From: DASRLE01 sp963825315
GTDB taxonomy: Bacteria; Verrucomicrobiota; Verrucomicrobiia; Limisphaerales; Palsa-1400
Assembly (NCBI GenBank): GCA_963825315.1
Contig: CAWGST010000002.1
Coordinates: forward strand, 930,001-994,000
Reading direction: 5' to 3'
DNA length: 64,000 bases
Positions 1-9,068 of this stretch are shown here, one piece after another. The position numbers and the translations under genes are program-made. The notes beneath the pieces are model-generated. The model was not told the DNA's origin. It saw nothing but the letters and a program-made list of their open reading frames with translations, and did no database searches. Numbering within the stretch: the first letter of the stretch is position 1; each line of letters opens with the position of its first letter.

Positions 1-1
1 C

Positions 2-187
2 GCCGCCGCGTTCGCCGAAGCCGGACGTTATTCCGAAGCGGTGGAAACGGCGCAACGCGCCTTGCATCTGGCCGGGGCGCAATCCAACATCAAGCTGGCC
101 GGGCAACTTCAATTGGAGATGAAACTCTACCAGGCAGGCAGCCCGTACCATGTCCCTGAACAAACACACCAGACCGAGTTTCGTTAG
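2..187 (+). CDS. TPR-repeat protein, C-terminal end only
   Basis: The window opens inside a gene whose last 61 codons are visible and end in TAG. The translation contains a TPR-like helical pair (AEAGRYSEAVETAQRAL) followed by a short tail with KLYQAGSPYH. This is the usual ending of long tetratricopeptide proteins in Verrucomicrobia, where the TPR block often follows a membrane or glycosyltransferase domain. The N-terminal part lies outside the window, so the enzymatic domain, if any, cannot be named. It converges with the minus-strand pseudopilin gene 31 bases downstream. Confidence 0.7.
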   Translation, partial: AAAFAEAGRYSEAVETAQRALHLAGAQSNIKLAGQLQLEMKLYQAGSPYHVPEQTHQTEFR

Positions 188-218
188 TAGAGGGAAAACC
201 CAAACCTCTCCGGCCCCA

Positions 219-1169
219 TCAACGCGGCGCAGAGGTGTACTGTGCCAGCCATACGCAGTCCTGGTTGCCCGGGGACGCGGTCGAGGTTTGGCTGCCCATG
301 CCGGGTTGGACAATACCTGCCGGGGTGTAGGTGCGCGTATCCAGCCACTTGCGAATGATGGCATGGCCATCGACAAAAGTCATGCCTGCCGCAAAATTAT
401 GGTTGGCCCCGGGAAAATCAACGAGATAACCGCCTGAGGGCGGCCCGGCTGTCGTGGCCGCCGCCGCCGCAAAGGAAGCGTCGTTGATGGAGTACGGGTT
501 TTCGTCTATGATGCACCAGGTATTGGCCGCGCCAGGCCGTGAGAAGGAGGACAATTTGCCATAGGTCAACCAGTTAGGGTTCAGGCCGTTGACATAACTG
601 GCGCCGCTGAGCCATCCGCCCTGGACTGGTTGGCCGAGCGCGGGCGCGCCGTTTTTATAGAAGGAGTTCCAAGTCGTGCCGATGGCGGAGTTCATGGAAT
701 AGCTCCGCACATGCACCTTTTTCGCTTTTGGATCAATGTAGTTATCCGCCGGACAATGCCAAACGAAGGGGCTTGGAATATAGTGAGACAAAAGTGTGTT
801 GGGGTCGGTGAGTTCGACGATCTGGGCCGCGTCAGCCGGTTGTTCCATCGTGCCGACCACCCAATTCTTCATCTCGTTCGATTGAGAATTCGCCCAATAA
901 ACGGTCGTGTAGGGGAAATCGTTGGGGGCGAGGAGATCGTTGTTGTCATCGGCGTACATGCGCCAGCCGACCATGATCTGGCGGCCGTTGCTCATGCACT
1001 GGATTGACTGCGCCTGCGCTTTGGCCCTGGCCAACGCCGGCAGGAGCATGGCCGCCAGAATGGCAATGATGGCAATGACGACAAGCAACTCAATGAGGGT
1101 GAATGCGCGAGTTGGAGCAGGCGGCCGTCGCATTGAATCCGCGCCCGCCGTGTTGGAATGTAATATCAT
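219..1169 (-). CDS. Type II secretion pseudopilin-like protein (prepilin N-terminal cleavage/methylation domain)
   Basis: This 316-residue protein has the class III prepilin leader: basic residues, then FTLIELLVVIAIIAILAAML at about residues 23-42, with E at position +5 after the cleavage site. A prepilin peptidase would cut before F and methylate it. The body has the H-X-G-DGH style C-terminal motif (FVDGHAIIRKWLD) common in the large verrucomicrobial/planctomycete pseudopilin families. I took the ATG at 1169 because AGGA lies about 9 bases upstream; an ATG at 1133 (MRRPPAP) is a good alternative. It lies 64 bases downstream of the secreted protein gene on the same strand and is probably co-transcribed. 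The substrate is unknown. Confidence 0.85.
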   Translation of the reverse strand: MILHSNTAGADSMRRPPAPTRAFTLIELLVVIAIIAILAAMLLPALARAKAQAQSIQCMSNGRQIMVGWRMYADDNNDLLAPNDFPYTTVYWANSQSNEMKNWVVGTMEQPADAAQIVELTDPNTLLSHYIPSPFVWHCPADNYIDPKAKKVHVRSYSMNSAIGTTWNSFYKNGAPALGQPVQGGWLSGASYVNGLNPNWLTYGKLSSFSRPGAANTWCIIDENPYSINDASFAAAAATTAGPPSGGYLVDFPGANHNFAAGMTFVDGHAIIRKWLDTRTYTPAGIVQPGMGSQTSTASPGNQDCVWLAQYTSAPR

Positions 1170-1233
1170 TTAGTGGTCCTAAGCTGAAAGCGGGCGCCGG
1201 ACTGAACCGGCGCCCGCCATCTGAGATGTAACA

Positions 1234-3321
1234 TTAATGGCCGACTACAACCGGTTGACTGGTGGCATTCGGGATGTTCGTGTTTGTCATATCCTGCACC
1301 GTGATGGTGAAGGTGCCTGCCTCCTGAAAGTAGAAGGCAGAGTTACCCGAGTTAAACGTCACGGCCCCATTCACCATATTCTCCTGGTTGGGCAGTGTCG
1401 CCTCTCCATCCGTGGAGGAGAGCACGTTGATAGTGTCAGTGACGCCGGAAATCGGGTCGAAGTTGTTGTCAACCGCCTGGACGGTAACGTCTTCCTCCAC
1501 GAACCCGCCATCCCCGCCCGTGAGCGCAGTGGGTGATCCTGAATAGCCAGGGGATACTCCCGGGGTGAAGGTTTGGCCCGGCAGCAAGACCAGCATTTGG
1601 GAATAGGTGTTGCTGATGACGGTGAAAAAGCCTGAGGTCGTGCCGTTGTCAGGCAGGCTGCTGGAAGCGACCAAGGCCTGATCAACCGGACCGTTTTTGA
1701 TTACAGGAGCGGAAGACAGGCCCTGCCAATGAGTCGCGGGCAAGCTTGACGCCACATAAAGGCTAAACGAGTTCGCGGGCAGTGTCCAAGGCACCCAATA
1801 CGCCGAACCTGTCGGGACGAGCACAACGGCGGCGGGATCGCTGCCGAAATCAAGCCACTCGTTTGTATTGAGGCTGGTGTCGGTCAAAAAGTTATCGCTG
1901 AACGCGCAGTTGCCCGTTTCGGAGAAGCTGCTGTACACAACCTCCTGGCCGTTGTAGCCGGCGGTATTCGCTTGGGTGCCCAAGAGGAGCGACACCGGGC
2001 CCAGCCCGCCGTCAAACATCGCGGCGGAGGCGGCGTCAAAGGTAAAGTTCGTTGAATGACCGCCAGGGCCTGTGAGGGTGACACTGGTATTGCCGCTGAA
2101 GGTCACGCTCCATGTGCCCAGAAGCGAATTGTTCGTGGGGTTGGAGTCAGTGAGGCTGGCGACAGGCTCAACCGGCCAATTGTTGGTATTGCCGGGGTCG
2201 CCGTTAGTCAAGGTGTTCCAGATCATTCCGTTACCGCCAATTTGGTTGGTTTTATAACGGAAGTTCATAGTACCGTTTGTGGCGCCATCCGACTGAACGG
2301 TAATGAAAATGCAGTTCTGCATATTATAGTCCGCCGCCGTATCGTATTGTCCCGGCACTATATAAGTGCTGCTGTTAGTGCTATCACTTCCATTTACGAT
2401 AAAAAAGTGGGCCTGATATGAGTACGCATCCTGGAGCGGGAACTCCTTGATGGTCCAGGAATAGGTCACGGGGCTGCCTTGTCCGTAGAACGAACAGCCA
2501 GTGCCGTTCGTGGTCATTATTTGGTAGCGGTTGTTGTTGGCAGCGGGAGAAGTGTTCAAAACGTTCAAGCCGACAATGGGAGTTTGAGGCGGGAGCATCG
2601 TGGGCGGCGGCGGCGGCGGGGCCGTAGAGCCAACGAGGGAGATGTTGGCAAACCAGTCGGTGATCGTGAATAGCGGATAATTATGCCCGAGAGTCGCATC
2701 GTACCCGTAAGAGTTCAGGTCAAAGCAAATGCCGGGAACATTGCCAAATCCTTGAGTCTGATCAAGCGGAACGGACAGATGCGCCCAACTGGTGGAAGCG
2801 CTGGCCGGGATGCGTACTCCGCCGCCGGTAATCTGCTCGTAACCGTAACCGGAGCTGATAAAGCCGACTCCGATCGAGCCATAATCGCCACTGCCGCTTA
2901 ACGGCTGGCCCGGCGCCACCAGAATATCGAAGCTGACATTACTGTAAACGAGCGTATTGGCCTCGACGCTGAAATCATAGGAATTATTGATGTTGCTGGC
3001 GAACGTTCCAAAAAAGAGGTTCTGAGTACTGCCAGCCAGGGGACTGATTACCTCCATCGAGCCGTAATCCGTGGTGTTGGCGCCGACGATGGGGCTGGAG
3101 GGGCCGGTTGTCGGGTCACACGTAGCCTGAACGTTGTTGTACGTGCTATACCATTGATTCCAAGTGGTGGGGAAAGGGGCCTCTGTAGGGCCGGTGGTGG
3201 CAAAGGTGAATGTAAAGGTGTTTGTTATGATCGTTTGCGCCTGGGCTCGAGGAGCCAAACATGCCAGCGCCAAAGCGACGGCACCCAATGCTCCTGCCAT
3301 GATGTATTTTTGTATTTTCAT
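1234..3321 (-). CDS. Secreted multidomain protein of unknown function
   Basis: The protein has 695 residues. A signal peptide is clear (MKIQKYIMAGALGAVALALACLAPRAQAQ, cleavage after AQA). The mature N-terminal part (about 30-230) is rich in T, N, S and G and looks like a beta-sandwich. A run of seven prolines near residue 235 marks a linker. The C-terminal 100 residues (VTVQAVDNNFDPISGVTDTINV...GTFTITVQDM) look like an Ig/invasin-type fold. No catalytic motif and no sorting tag are visible. It precedes a pseudopilin gene on the same strand, which suggests, but does not show, a link to a type II-like export or surface system. Function is not assigned. Confidence 0.7.
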   Translation of the reverse strand: MKIQKYIMAGALGAVALALACLAPRAQAQTIITNTFTFTFATTGPTEAPFPTTWNQWYSTYNNVQATCDPTTGPSSPIVGANTTDYGSMEVISPLAGSTQNLFFGTFASNINNSYDFSVEANTLVYSNVSFDILVAPGQPLSGSGDYGSIGVGFISSGYGYEQITGGGVRIPASASTSWAHLSVPLDQTQGFGNVPGICFDLNSYGYDATLGHNYPLFTITDWFANISLVGSTAPPPPPPTMLPPQTPIVGLNVLNTSPAANNNRYQIMTTNGTGCSFYGQGSPVTYSWTIKEFPLQDAYSYQAHFFIVNGSDSTNSSTYIVPGQYDTAADYNMQNCIFITVQSDGATNGTMNFRYKTNQIGGNGMIWNTLTNGDPGNTNNWPVEPVASLTDSNPTNNSLLGTWSVTFSGNTSVTLTGPGGHSTNFTFDAASAAMFDGGLGPVSLLLGTQANTAGYNGQEVVYSSFSETGNCAFSDNFLTDTSLNTNEWLDFGSDPAAVVLVPTGSAYWVPWTLPANSFSLYVASSLPATHWQGLSSAPVIKNGPVDQALVASSSLPDNGTTSGFFTVISNTYSQMLVLLPGQTFTPGVSPGYSGSPTALTGGDGGFVEEDVTVQAVDNNFDPISGVTDTINVLSSTDGEATLPNQENMVNGAVTFNSGNSAFYFQEAGTFTITVQDMTNTNIPNATSQPVVVGH

Positions 3322-3648
3322 AGTGTGTTTTTGGTGGTTATTTGTGGTGGTTATTATTGCTGGATGAGACGACCGGCAAGTTCCGACGGCCCGCCGGCTG
3401 ATGCAATAAGCTCTTTCATATGCGTTACGTTATTTATCGCAGAAGTTGGGCGTTTTGTCACGCAGACAAAGGACTAACCTTGACATACTACTTAAGTATA
3501 GGTGTTTTATACACGGAGTGCCGTCTTGACGGGGGACGGCAATTATTGAGACAGTTAACCCTGCGATGCTCACCAGTTTAACAGCAGATTCAATGTTTCC
3601 CGCGAGATTGATGTTTTGGGGAGAATCTGCCACAATGGGAGGGTGAAA
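3322..3648. other. Divergent intergenic region, 327 bp
   Basis: This separates the minus-strand secreted protein from the plus-strand sensor kinase, so it should hold two promoters. A perfect 10-bp palindrome TACTTAAGTA sits at 3488-3497, just downstream of a TTGACA at 3480-3485. No -10 box at a good distance from that TTGACA was found. A GGGAGGG ribosome-binding site lies at 3637-3643. There is no ORF with coding character here. Confidence 0.4.
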
Positions 3649-5778
3649 ATGATGCGCCCGAACCCAAATCGCAAACCTGTCGGAATCTGTTTTCTGGCGG
3701 CCTGGGTTCTGGCCGCCGCCGGGACGGGCAGCGCCACGGCGGCGCCGGCTGGTTCTTCCCCTTTCGCGACCGTCGAGCAAGTCCGCGAAATCACCCCCGA
3801 GCAGGCGGACAAACATTACGCCGTTCATCTCCGCGGAGTGGTTACCTTTTCCGATTGGAACGCGGACCGGGGATTGTTTTTGCAGGATCAAACCGCCGGC
3901 ATATACGTCGGATTGGAGGAGTCGGCGGGCGATTTGCCGGTCGGAGAGGAAGTGGAAGTGGAGGGAACAACCGCGGCGGGCGACTTCGTTCCGATGGTCA
4001 GTGCGCATCGAATACGAAAGCTGGGAGCCAAAGCGTTGCCGGAGCCGCACCGTGTTTCCTACGAGCAATCGGCCACCGGCAAGGAGGACAGCCAGTGGGT
4101 GGAAGTGCGCGGGGTCGTTCGCTCGGTCATTGCGTCCACCAAGGATCGGACGCGGGTGGATTTGCTGGTCAACGGGGAGCGGCTGACCGCGTTGGTTGGG
4201 CGGCTGGATGTGACCAATGCCCAGGGGCTGATTTGCGCCACAGTGCGTGTGCAAGGCGTTTGCCGCACGCGCTATAACCGCAAACGGCAGTTGCGCGCGC
4301 CCTATCTGAGCGTGAGCAGTTCGGCCAATATTGTCGTCGAACTGCCCGCTCCAGGCAATCCGGTCGAGGTGCCGATGGCCTCGCTCCTGCAGTTCAATTC
4401 GGAGGGTTATTATGGCCGGCGGGTGGAAGTGCGCGGGGTGGTCACCGAACAAAAGGGCAGCACCCTTTTCATCCAAGACCGCGGCGCAACCCTTTACGTC
4501 AAGAGCGATCAAAGCACGCCTGTCGTCCCGGGCGACATTGTCAAGGTCATCGGGTTCCCCGTCCTGGGCCAATATGCGCCCGTGCTGGAGGACGCGGTTT
4601 TCCACAGGGTTGGGCACGAGACGCCGCCTGAGCCGGTCGAGGTTGGAATCGAGCAATTGCTCTCGGAAGATTACGACTTGGTGCTGGTGAGGTTGCGCGG
4701 GCGTCTGATGAATCGGGTGGAAAGGTACGATGAGCAAGTGCTGGTTTTGGAGGCGGCGAATTTGATTTTAAGCGCGCACCTGGACAACGCCAAAGCGGAC
4801 AGTCGCATCAGCCAGTTGCGGAATGGCAGCGAGTTGGAACTGACCGGCGTTTGCCTGGCCCAACCGGTGGAAAACTGGAATCCGTCCCTTCCCAGCCATC
4901 CTGAATCCTTTCAATTATTGCTGCGCTCCGCCGACGATGTCGTCGTGCTGAACAATCCTTCCTGGTGGACACTGTCGCGCTTGTGCTGGGTGCTGGGGAT
5001 TCTGAGTGTGGTGCTTCTGGCCGGTTTTGCCTGGGTGTTCGTGCTGGACCGGCGGGTCAGGCAGCAAACGGGTGTTATCCAGCAGAAAATTCAGCGCGAG
5101 GCGGTGCTGGAAGAGCGCACGCGCATCGCCCGCGAATTTCACGACACCCTGGAGCAGGAATTGGCCGCCATCACCATTCAATTGGACACCGTTGCGGCGC
5201 AATTTGACGATGCGCCCGGGGTCGCCCGGCAATTGCTCGAGCTGGCCCGCACCATGAGCCGCCGCAGCCTCTTTGAGGCCCGCCGCTCGGTCTGGGATTT
5301 GCGTTCCCATCTTCTCGAAAACAGCAATCTGGTCACGGCCCTGTCCGAAGTGACCAAACTCATGGCCAGCAGCGCCCATCTCCAGATTGACGTCCAGACT
5401 TCCGGTGAACCTCGGAGGCTGGCCGCGCTGGTGGAAAACAACCTGCTGCGCATCGCCCAGGAAGCGCTGGCCAATGCCCTGAAGCACGCCCACGCCTCGC
5501 AAATTGTCGTCAAACTCAATTATGAGCCGCACCGGGTCCGCCTGCGGGTCTGCGATGACGGAGTGGGATTCGACACGACCAGCCATGCCACCATTTATGG
5601 GGGACACTTTGGCCTGCTGGACATGAGTGAACGGGCCGGGAAGATTGGCGGCACATTCTCCATGATCAGCGCGTCCGGCCAGGGCACGGAAATTGCGGTG
5701 GCGGTGGCGGACAAGGGCGCGCCGGAGAGCGCGGTTGAGCCGGAAATCAGTCAAGAAGATAAAGTTTCAGCCGCATGA
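3649..5778 (+). CDS. Membrane sensor histidine kinase, NarL/DegS (HisKA_3) class, with repeated OB-like sensor region
   Basis: The start at 3649 is chosen because GGGAGGG precedes ATGATG at 5 bases; this gives 709 residues and a signal peptide (FLAAWVLAAAGTGSATAA). About 400 extracytoplasmic residues follow, with at least three repeats of an OB-like pattern (HLRGVVTF, VEVRGVVRS, VEVRGVVTEQ, each followed by a FLQD/FIQD-type strand). One membrane span lies near 445-468 (LCWVLGILSVVLLAGFAWVFVL). The HisKA_3 dimerisation/phosphoacceptor motif is EERTRIAREFHDTLEQELA, with the His near residue 498. The HATPase N box is IAQEALANALKHAHA and the G1 box is VCDDGVGFD. It overlaps the response regulator gene by 4 bases (ATGA) and is its partner. 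The ligand is unknown. Confidence 0.9.
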   Translation: MMRPNPNRKPVGICFLAAWVLAAAGTGSATAAPAGSSPFATVEQVREITPEQADKHYAVHLRGVVTFSDWNADRGLFLQDQTAGIYVGLEESAGDLPVGEEVEVEGTTAAGDFVPMVSAHRIRKLGAKALPEPHRVSYEQSATGKEDSQWVEVRGVVRSVIASTKDRTRVDLLVNGERLTALVGRLDVTNAQGLICATVRVQGVCRTRYNRKRQLRAPYLSVSSSANIVVELPAPGNPVEVPMASLLQFNSEGYYGRRVEVRGVVTEQKGSTLFIQDRGATLYVKSDQSTPVVPGDIVKVIGFPVLGQYAPVLEDAVFHRVGHETPPEPVEVGIEQLLSEDYDLVLVRLRGRLMNRVERYDEQVLVLEAANLILSAHLDNAKADSRISQLRNGSELELTGVCLAQPVENWNPSLPSHPESFQLLLRSADDVVVLNNPSWWTLSRLCWVLGILSVVLLAGFAWVFVLDRRVRQQTGVIQQKIQREAVLEERTRIAREFHDTLEQELAAITIQLDTVAAQFDDAPGVARQLLELARTMSRRSLFEARRSVWDLRSHLLENSNLVTALSEVTKLMASSAHLQIDVQTSGEPRRLAALVENNLLRIAQEALANALKHAHASQIVVKLNYEPHRVRLRVCDDGVGFDTTSHATIYGGHFGLLDMSERAGKIGGTFSMISASGQGTEIAVAVADKGAPESAVEPEISQEDKVSAA

Positions 5779-6431
5779 CCGCGCCCGTTGCCATGACAGC
5801 CAATGTGAAAAAAAAGATTCGGATCATGGTGGTGGACGATCATTTTGTCGTTCGCATGGGCTTGACCGGTTCCGTCAATGTCGAGCCGGACATGACGGCG
5901 GACATCGAGGCTTCCACGGGCGAGCAGGCCATTGCCGCCTACCGCCAGCATCGGCCGGACATCGTCCTGATGGACTTGAAGCTTCCCGGGATGAGCGGGG
6001 TGGAGACGACCAAAGCCATTTGCGGGGAATTTCCCGGCGCGCCCATCATCATGCTTTCCACCCATGACGGCGAAGAGGACATTTACCGCTCCCTTCAGGC
6101 CGGAGCGCGCGCCTATCTGCTCAAGACGGTGGAGCGCAAGGAATTGATCGACACCATCCGGTCCGTTTATGCGGGCGAGCGCTGCATTTCCCCGGCCGTG
6201 GGCGCCCGGCTGGCCGAGCGCATGACTCATCCGGACTTGACCGCCCGCGAGGTGGAAGTCCTGCAATTGATCGTCAAAGGCCGGAGCAACAAGGAAATTG
6301 CGTCCGATCTGCTGATTGCCGAGGTCACGGTCAAACTCCACGTCGGGCACATTCTGACAAAATTGGGCGTGAACGACCGCACGCAAGCGACGACCACGGC
6401 GCTGCAACGGGGCATTATTCATCTTGACTGA
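5775..6431 (+). CDS. LuxR/NarL-family response regulator
   Basis: The protein has 218 residues. The receiver domain (about 15-130) carries the acidic pair D21-D22 and the phosphorylation site D67 in DIVLMDLKLPG. The C-terminal LuxR-type helix-turn-helix (about 155-215) reads LTAREVEVLQLIVKGRSNKEIA followed by VTVKLHVGHILTKLGV. It would bind DNA after phosphorylation by the kinase encoded just upstream. The start codon overlaps the kinase stop, so translation is coupled. The regulon is not known from this window; the pseudopilin genes on both sides are candidates only by proximity. Confidence 0.93.
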   Translation: MTAPVAMTANVKKKIRIMVVDDHFVVRMGLTGSVNVEPDMTADIEASTGEQAIAAYRQHRPDIVLMDLKLPGMSGVETTKAICGEFPGAPIIMLSTHDGEEDIYRSLQAGARAYLLKTVERKELIDTIRSVYAGERCISPAVGARLAERMTHPDLTAREVEVLQLIVKGRSNKEIASDLLIAEVTVKLHVGHILTKLGVNDRTQATTTALQRGIIHLD

Positions 6432-6438
6432 TGCCCGC

Positions 6439-6454
6439 CCGGCCCGCGGGCCGG
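6439..6454. terminator. Palindrome between convergent genes, possible bidirectional terminator
   Basis: CCGGCCCGCGGGCCGG is a perfect 16-bp palindrome. It sits between the regulator stop (6431) and the stop of the minus-strand pseudopilin (6466). There is no long T run, so it may be a hairpin pause site rather than a classic intrinsic terminator. Confidence 0.4.
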
Positions 6455-6465
6455 CGCGGGAGAGT

Positions 6466-7419
6466 TCAGTCGTTCGGGGTTATTGTCCACATGCCCTTTG
6501 GCGCGTTGGTCGTCCCGGCGCCGACGGTTTGCTCGATGGCGTAAGCGGACACATGGTTGTCGTGAAAGAGATAGTTGAATTTCATGCCGTGCTGCTTGTA
6601 GAGAGCCATCCCTTGATTACTCGCATCATTCGGATCCATTTGATACATGTCTCCATCATTTCCTTGTGTTGATGATCCTGAGGTTATTGAGTAGGGACCG
6701 AGACAGATGCAAGGCCAGATGTTTTCCACAACGTTATCGCCGCAAGGATTTTCGGCGAGCAGGATCGTTCCGGCGGGTTGCACGACGACCAACGTCTTGT
6801 AACTGGGCGCGTTAAACGCGTTCGGGCCGCTCACGGCATCCGAAGACCAATAAACTCCCACACCCTGCTGGCCCGGCGCGCCGATCACGGGCAGTGCGTA
6901 ACCAACCTGATTCACGGGTATTTGCCATTGCGTTTGCCAAATGGTGCCGGCGCCGTTCATGTTATACGTTTTTCTCGCAACGGTTGCCGTGTAGGGGGCC
7001 ACCCAATCAGTATCAGGCCCCGTGTCAGAAGGACACCGTAAAATCGGAGGGGCGAAGTCCGGGTCCAAATCACCCACATCCAGGTCCGTCTGGCTTAGGT
7101 GGCCGCCGGAGATGTAGAAGTTGATGTAACTATCCCATGAGATCTGATGATTCTGAACGGTTTCATCTCCGGCAGGCGGGAAGTATCCATGATCTTCGCC
7201 GAAAAGAGTGATGGCCGTGCCGAGCTGTTTGAGGTTGGAGGAACATTTGGCTTTGGCGGCGGCGGCCTTGGCCTTGGCCAACGCCGGCAGAAGCATGGCG
7301 GCCAAAATCGCGATAATGGCGATGACCACCAGCAGTTCAATCAGGGTAAAAGCCCGCTGTGCTGTGCCGTTTTCCCCCGGCCGTCCCTGCCAAAAGTGGA
7401 GTCTGGAAATGTTTTTCAT
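6466..7419 (-). CDS. Type II secretion pseudopilin-like protein
   Basis: The open frame extends further upstream, but the real start is the ATG at 7419 (MKNISRLHFWQ). This places the leader FTLIELLVVIAIIAILAAML at about residues 20-39, as expected for prepilin peptidase. The 317-residue protein has the C-terminal LFHDNHVSAYAIEQ motif that corresponds to the FxDGH motif of the other pseudopilin in this window. It begins 10 bases after the stop of the small lipoprotein gene and the two are probably one operon. The earlier in-frame extension overlaps the lipoprotein in another frame and has no family resemblance. Confidence 0.85.
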   Translation of the reverse strand: MKNISRLHFWQGRPGENGTAQRAFTLIELLVVIAIIAILAAMLLPALAKAKAAAAKAKCSSNLKQLGTAITLFGEDHGYFPPAGDETVQNHQISWDSYINFYISGGHLSQTDLDVGDLDPDFAPPILRCPSDTGPDTDWVAPYTATVARKTYNMNGAGTIWQTQWQIPVNQVGYALPVIGAPGQQGVGVYWSSDAVSGPNAFNAPSYKTLVVVQPAGTILLAENPCGDNVVENIWPCICLGPYSITSGSSTQGNDGDMYQMDPNDASNQGMALYKQHGMKFNYLFHDNHVSAYAIEQTVGAGTTNAPKGMWTITPND

Positions 7420-7429
7420 GTCTGTTTCC

Positions 7430-7780
7430 TCATTTGGCTTCAACCAAAATAACCTTCCACTTCTTGCTGATGGCATATTTCTGTCCAGGCGGCGGCGGCG
7501 GCACATCCAGATGAGCGAAAGCCACGAATTCATCGAAGTTGGTGGACAGACGGGTGCGGGGCATGGCCCGGCGCAATTCCCGTGACAAATTGGCCAGATT
7601 CGCCGCCACTTGGGGATCCGAAGGGGCAATGCCTTCGTCGGAAGCGCCGCCGCCTGTTTTGTGGCATCCGCCTGCCAGACCAACCGCCAGACACGCGACA
7701 AGAGCGAGGCGACCCAGGTTTGTCAAACCACCGGACGGCAACTGATTTTTTAGCGGTTTCAAGTCTCTCACAATTTTCAT
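7430..7780 (-). CDS. Small lipoprotein upstream of pseudopilin
   Basis: The protein has about 116 residues starting at MKIVRDLKPL (ATG at 7780). It has a hydrophobic segment and a lipobox-like VGLAGGC, so it should be lipidated and exported. The mature part is short and ends in PPPPPGQKYAISKKWKVILVEAK. In my recollection of verrucomicrobial genomes, similar small proteins with a PxGxKY...V.LV ending often lie next to pseudopilins, but I cannot name the family. It shares the strand and a 10-base gap with the pseudopilin gene downstream. Confidence 0.6.
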   Translation of the reverse strand: MKIVRDLKPLKNQLPSGGLTNLGRLALVACLAVGLAGGCHKTGGGASDEGIAPSDPQVAANLANLSRELRRAMPRTRLSTNFDEFVAFAHLDVPPPPPGQKYAISKKWKVILVEAK

Positions 7781-8093
7781 TTCGGGACAGCGACGCAATA
7801 TAGCCCATTGCGGAAGTTCAGTCGAAGAAAATCGAAGGAAAAGCAAAGCCTGTTAGTTGTAGGCACGGCTAATACTTTAGTTTAGGCGGTGGAAACAATC
7901 TCCGGGAACAAAATGGATCATGTTGGAAGAGGCGGGATTGCAACAGGTTGCAAAAAAGCAGCGGGTTGTTTCATCTTATCGCGGAACGCAACGTAATATT
8001 CCCAAAGAGCCTCTGCGATTGACATGGCGGGGAATGGAGTGATTGTGTTGGCATGTTGGTTTCTTTTCAAAACAGCCCTGCGCCCGCGTCGCC
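7781..8093. other. Divergent intergenic region, 313 bp
   Basis: This separates the minus-strand lipoprotein from carbamate kinase. Short GTTG/TTGC repeats occur around 7938-7970, but there is no convincing promoter, RNA or ORF. Nothing further is seen. Confidence 0.35.
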
Positions 8094-9032
8094 ATGAAAA
8101 CCATCGTTATCGCCATCGGCGGCAATTCGCTCATTAAAGACGCGCAACACATGAGCGTGCCCGATCAGTATGTTGCGGTGATGGCGGCCGCGCGCCACAT
8201 TGCCGGCCTGGTCGAGCGTGGTTATCGCATCGTCATCACCCACGGGAACGGGCCGCAGGTGGGGTTCATCCTGTTGCGCAGCGAACACTCGCGCGGCCTG
8301 CTGCACCAGGTGCCGCTCGATTCCATCGTGGCTGACACTCAAGGCGCGCTCGGCTATCAGATTCAACAGGCCCTGCAAAACGAATTCCGCCGTCGCGGCC
8401 TGAAAAACTCCGTGGCCACGGTCATCACGCAAACTTTGGTGGATCGCCATGATCCGGCCTTCGTCAAACCGGGCAAACCCATCGGTGAATTCTACACCCG
8501 CGAGCAGGCGGAAGACCGGATGCGGGTGGAGAAATGGGCCATGGTTGAGGACGCGGGCCGGGGCTGGCGGCGTGTGGTGGCCTCGCCGCAACCGGCGCGC
8601 ATCATCGAAGCCGGAATCATCAAACATCTGGTCAAGGACGGCTATGTTGTCATTGCGGCGGGAGGCGGCGGAATTCCGGTTGTTGCCGACGATCAAGGCA
8701 TGCTGACGGGCGTGGCCGCCGTGGTTGACAAAGACCTCGCTTCCGCGGTGTTGGCTGCGGAAATCGGCGCCGACCGGCTGGTGATTTCAACTGCGGTCGA
8801 GAGAGTTTGTCTCAACTTCGGCAAGCCCAACCAGCGTTCGCTGGATTCCATGACCCTGGCAGAGGCCAGGCAGTATATCATGGAAGGCCATTTCGCGCCC
8901 GGCTCAATGCTGCCCAAGGTCCAAGCCTGCATTTGGTTCATCGAGCAAGGCGGACGTGAAGCGCTCATCACCTGTCCGGAAGCGCTGCCGGTTGCTCTGG
9001 AAGGCCGCAGCGGCACGCGCGTGGTGGCTTGA
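8094..9032 (+). CDS. arcC: Carbamate kinase
   Basis: This catalyses ATP + carbamate <-> ADP + carbamoyl phosphate, normally the ATP-forming last step of the arginine deiminase route or of purine/allantoin breakdown. The start is set at ATG 8094 (MKTIVIAIGGNSL), giving 312 residues, the family's normal length. Family motifs are present: AIGGNSL near the N-terminus, ITHGNGPQVG around residue 50, AAGGGGIPV near 200, and the C-terminal AEARQYIMEGHFAPGSMLPKV. No arginine deiminase or carbamoyltransferase gene is in the window, so the pathway is open. It converges with a MocA-like gene downstream. Confidence 0.93.
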   Translation: MKTIVIAIGGNSLIKDAQHMSVPDQYVAVMAAARHIAGLVERGYRIVITHGNGPQVGFILLRSEHSRGLLHQVPLDSIVADTQGALGYQIQQALQNEFRRRGLKNSVATVITQTLVDRHDPAFVKPGKPIGEFYTREQAEDRMRVEKWAMVEDAGRGWRRVVASPQPARIIEAGIIKHLVKDGYVVIAAGGGGIPVVADDQGMLTGVAAVVDKDLASAVLAAEIGADRLVISTAVERVCLNFGKPNQRSLDSMTLAEARQYIMEGHFAPGSMLPKVQACIWFIEQGGREALITCPEALPVALEGRSGTRVVA

Positions 9033-9068
9033 TCACCAGCACAATTCTCGAACGGCCGGCGTTGCCAG

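Noticed and set aside
3480..3513. Strong promoter TTGACA...TATACA upstream of the sensor kinase
   Set aside because: The spacing is 22 bases, too long for a standard promoter; kept only as a note on the intergenic region.
3430..4737. 435-codon minus-strand frame over the sensor kinase
   Set aside because: Antisense shadow rich in H, Q and R, without motifs.
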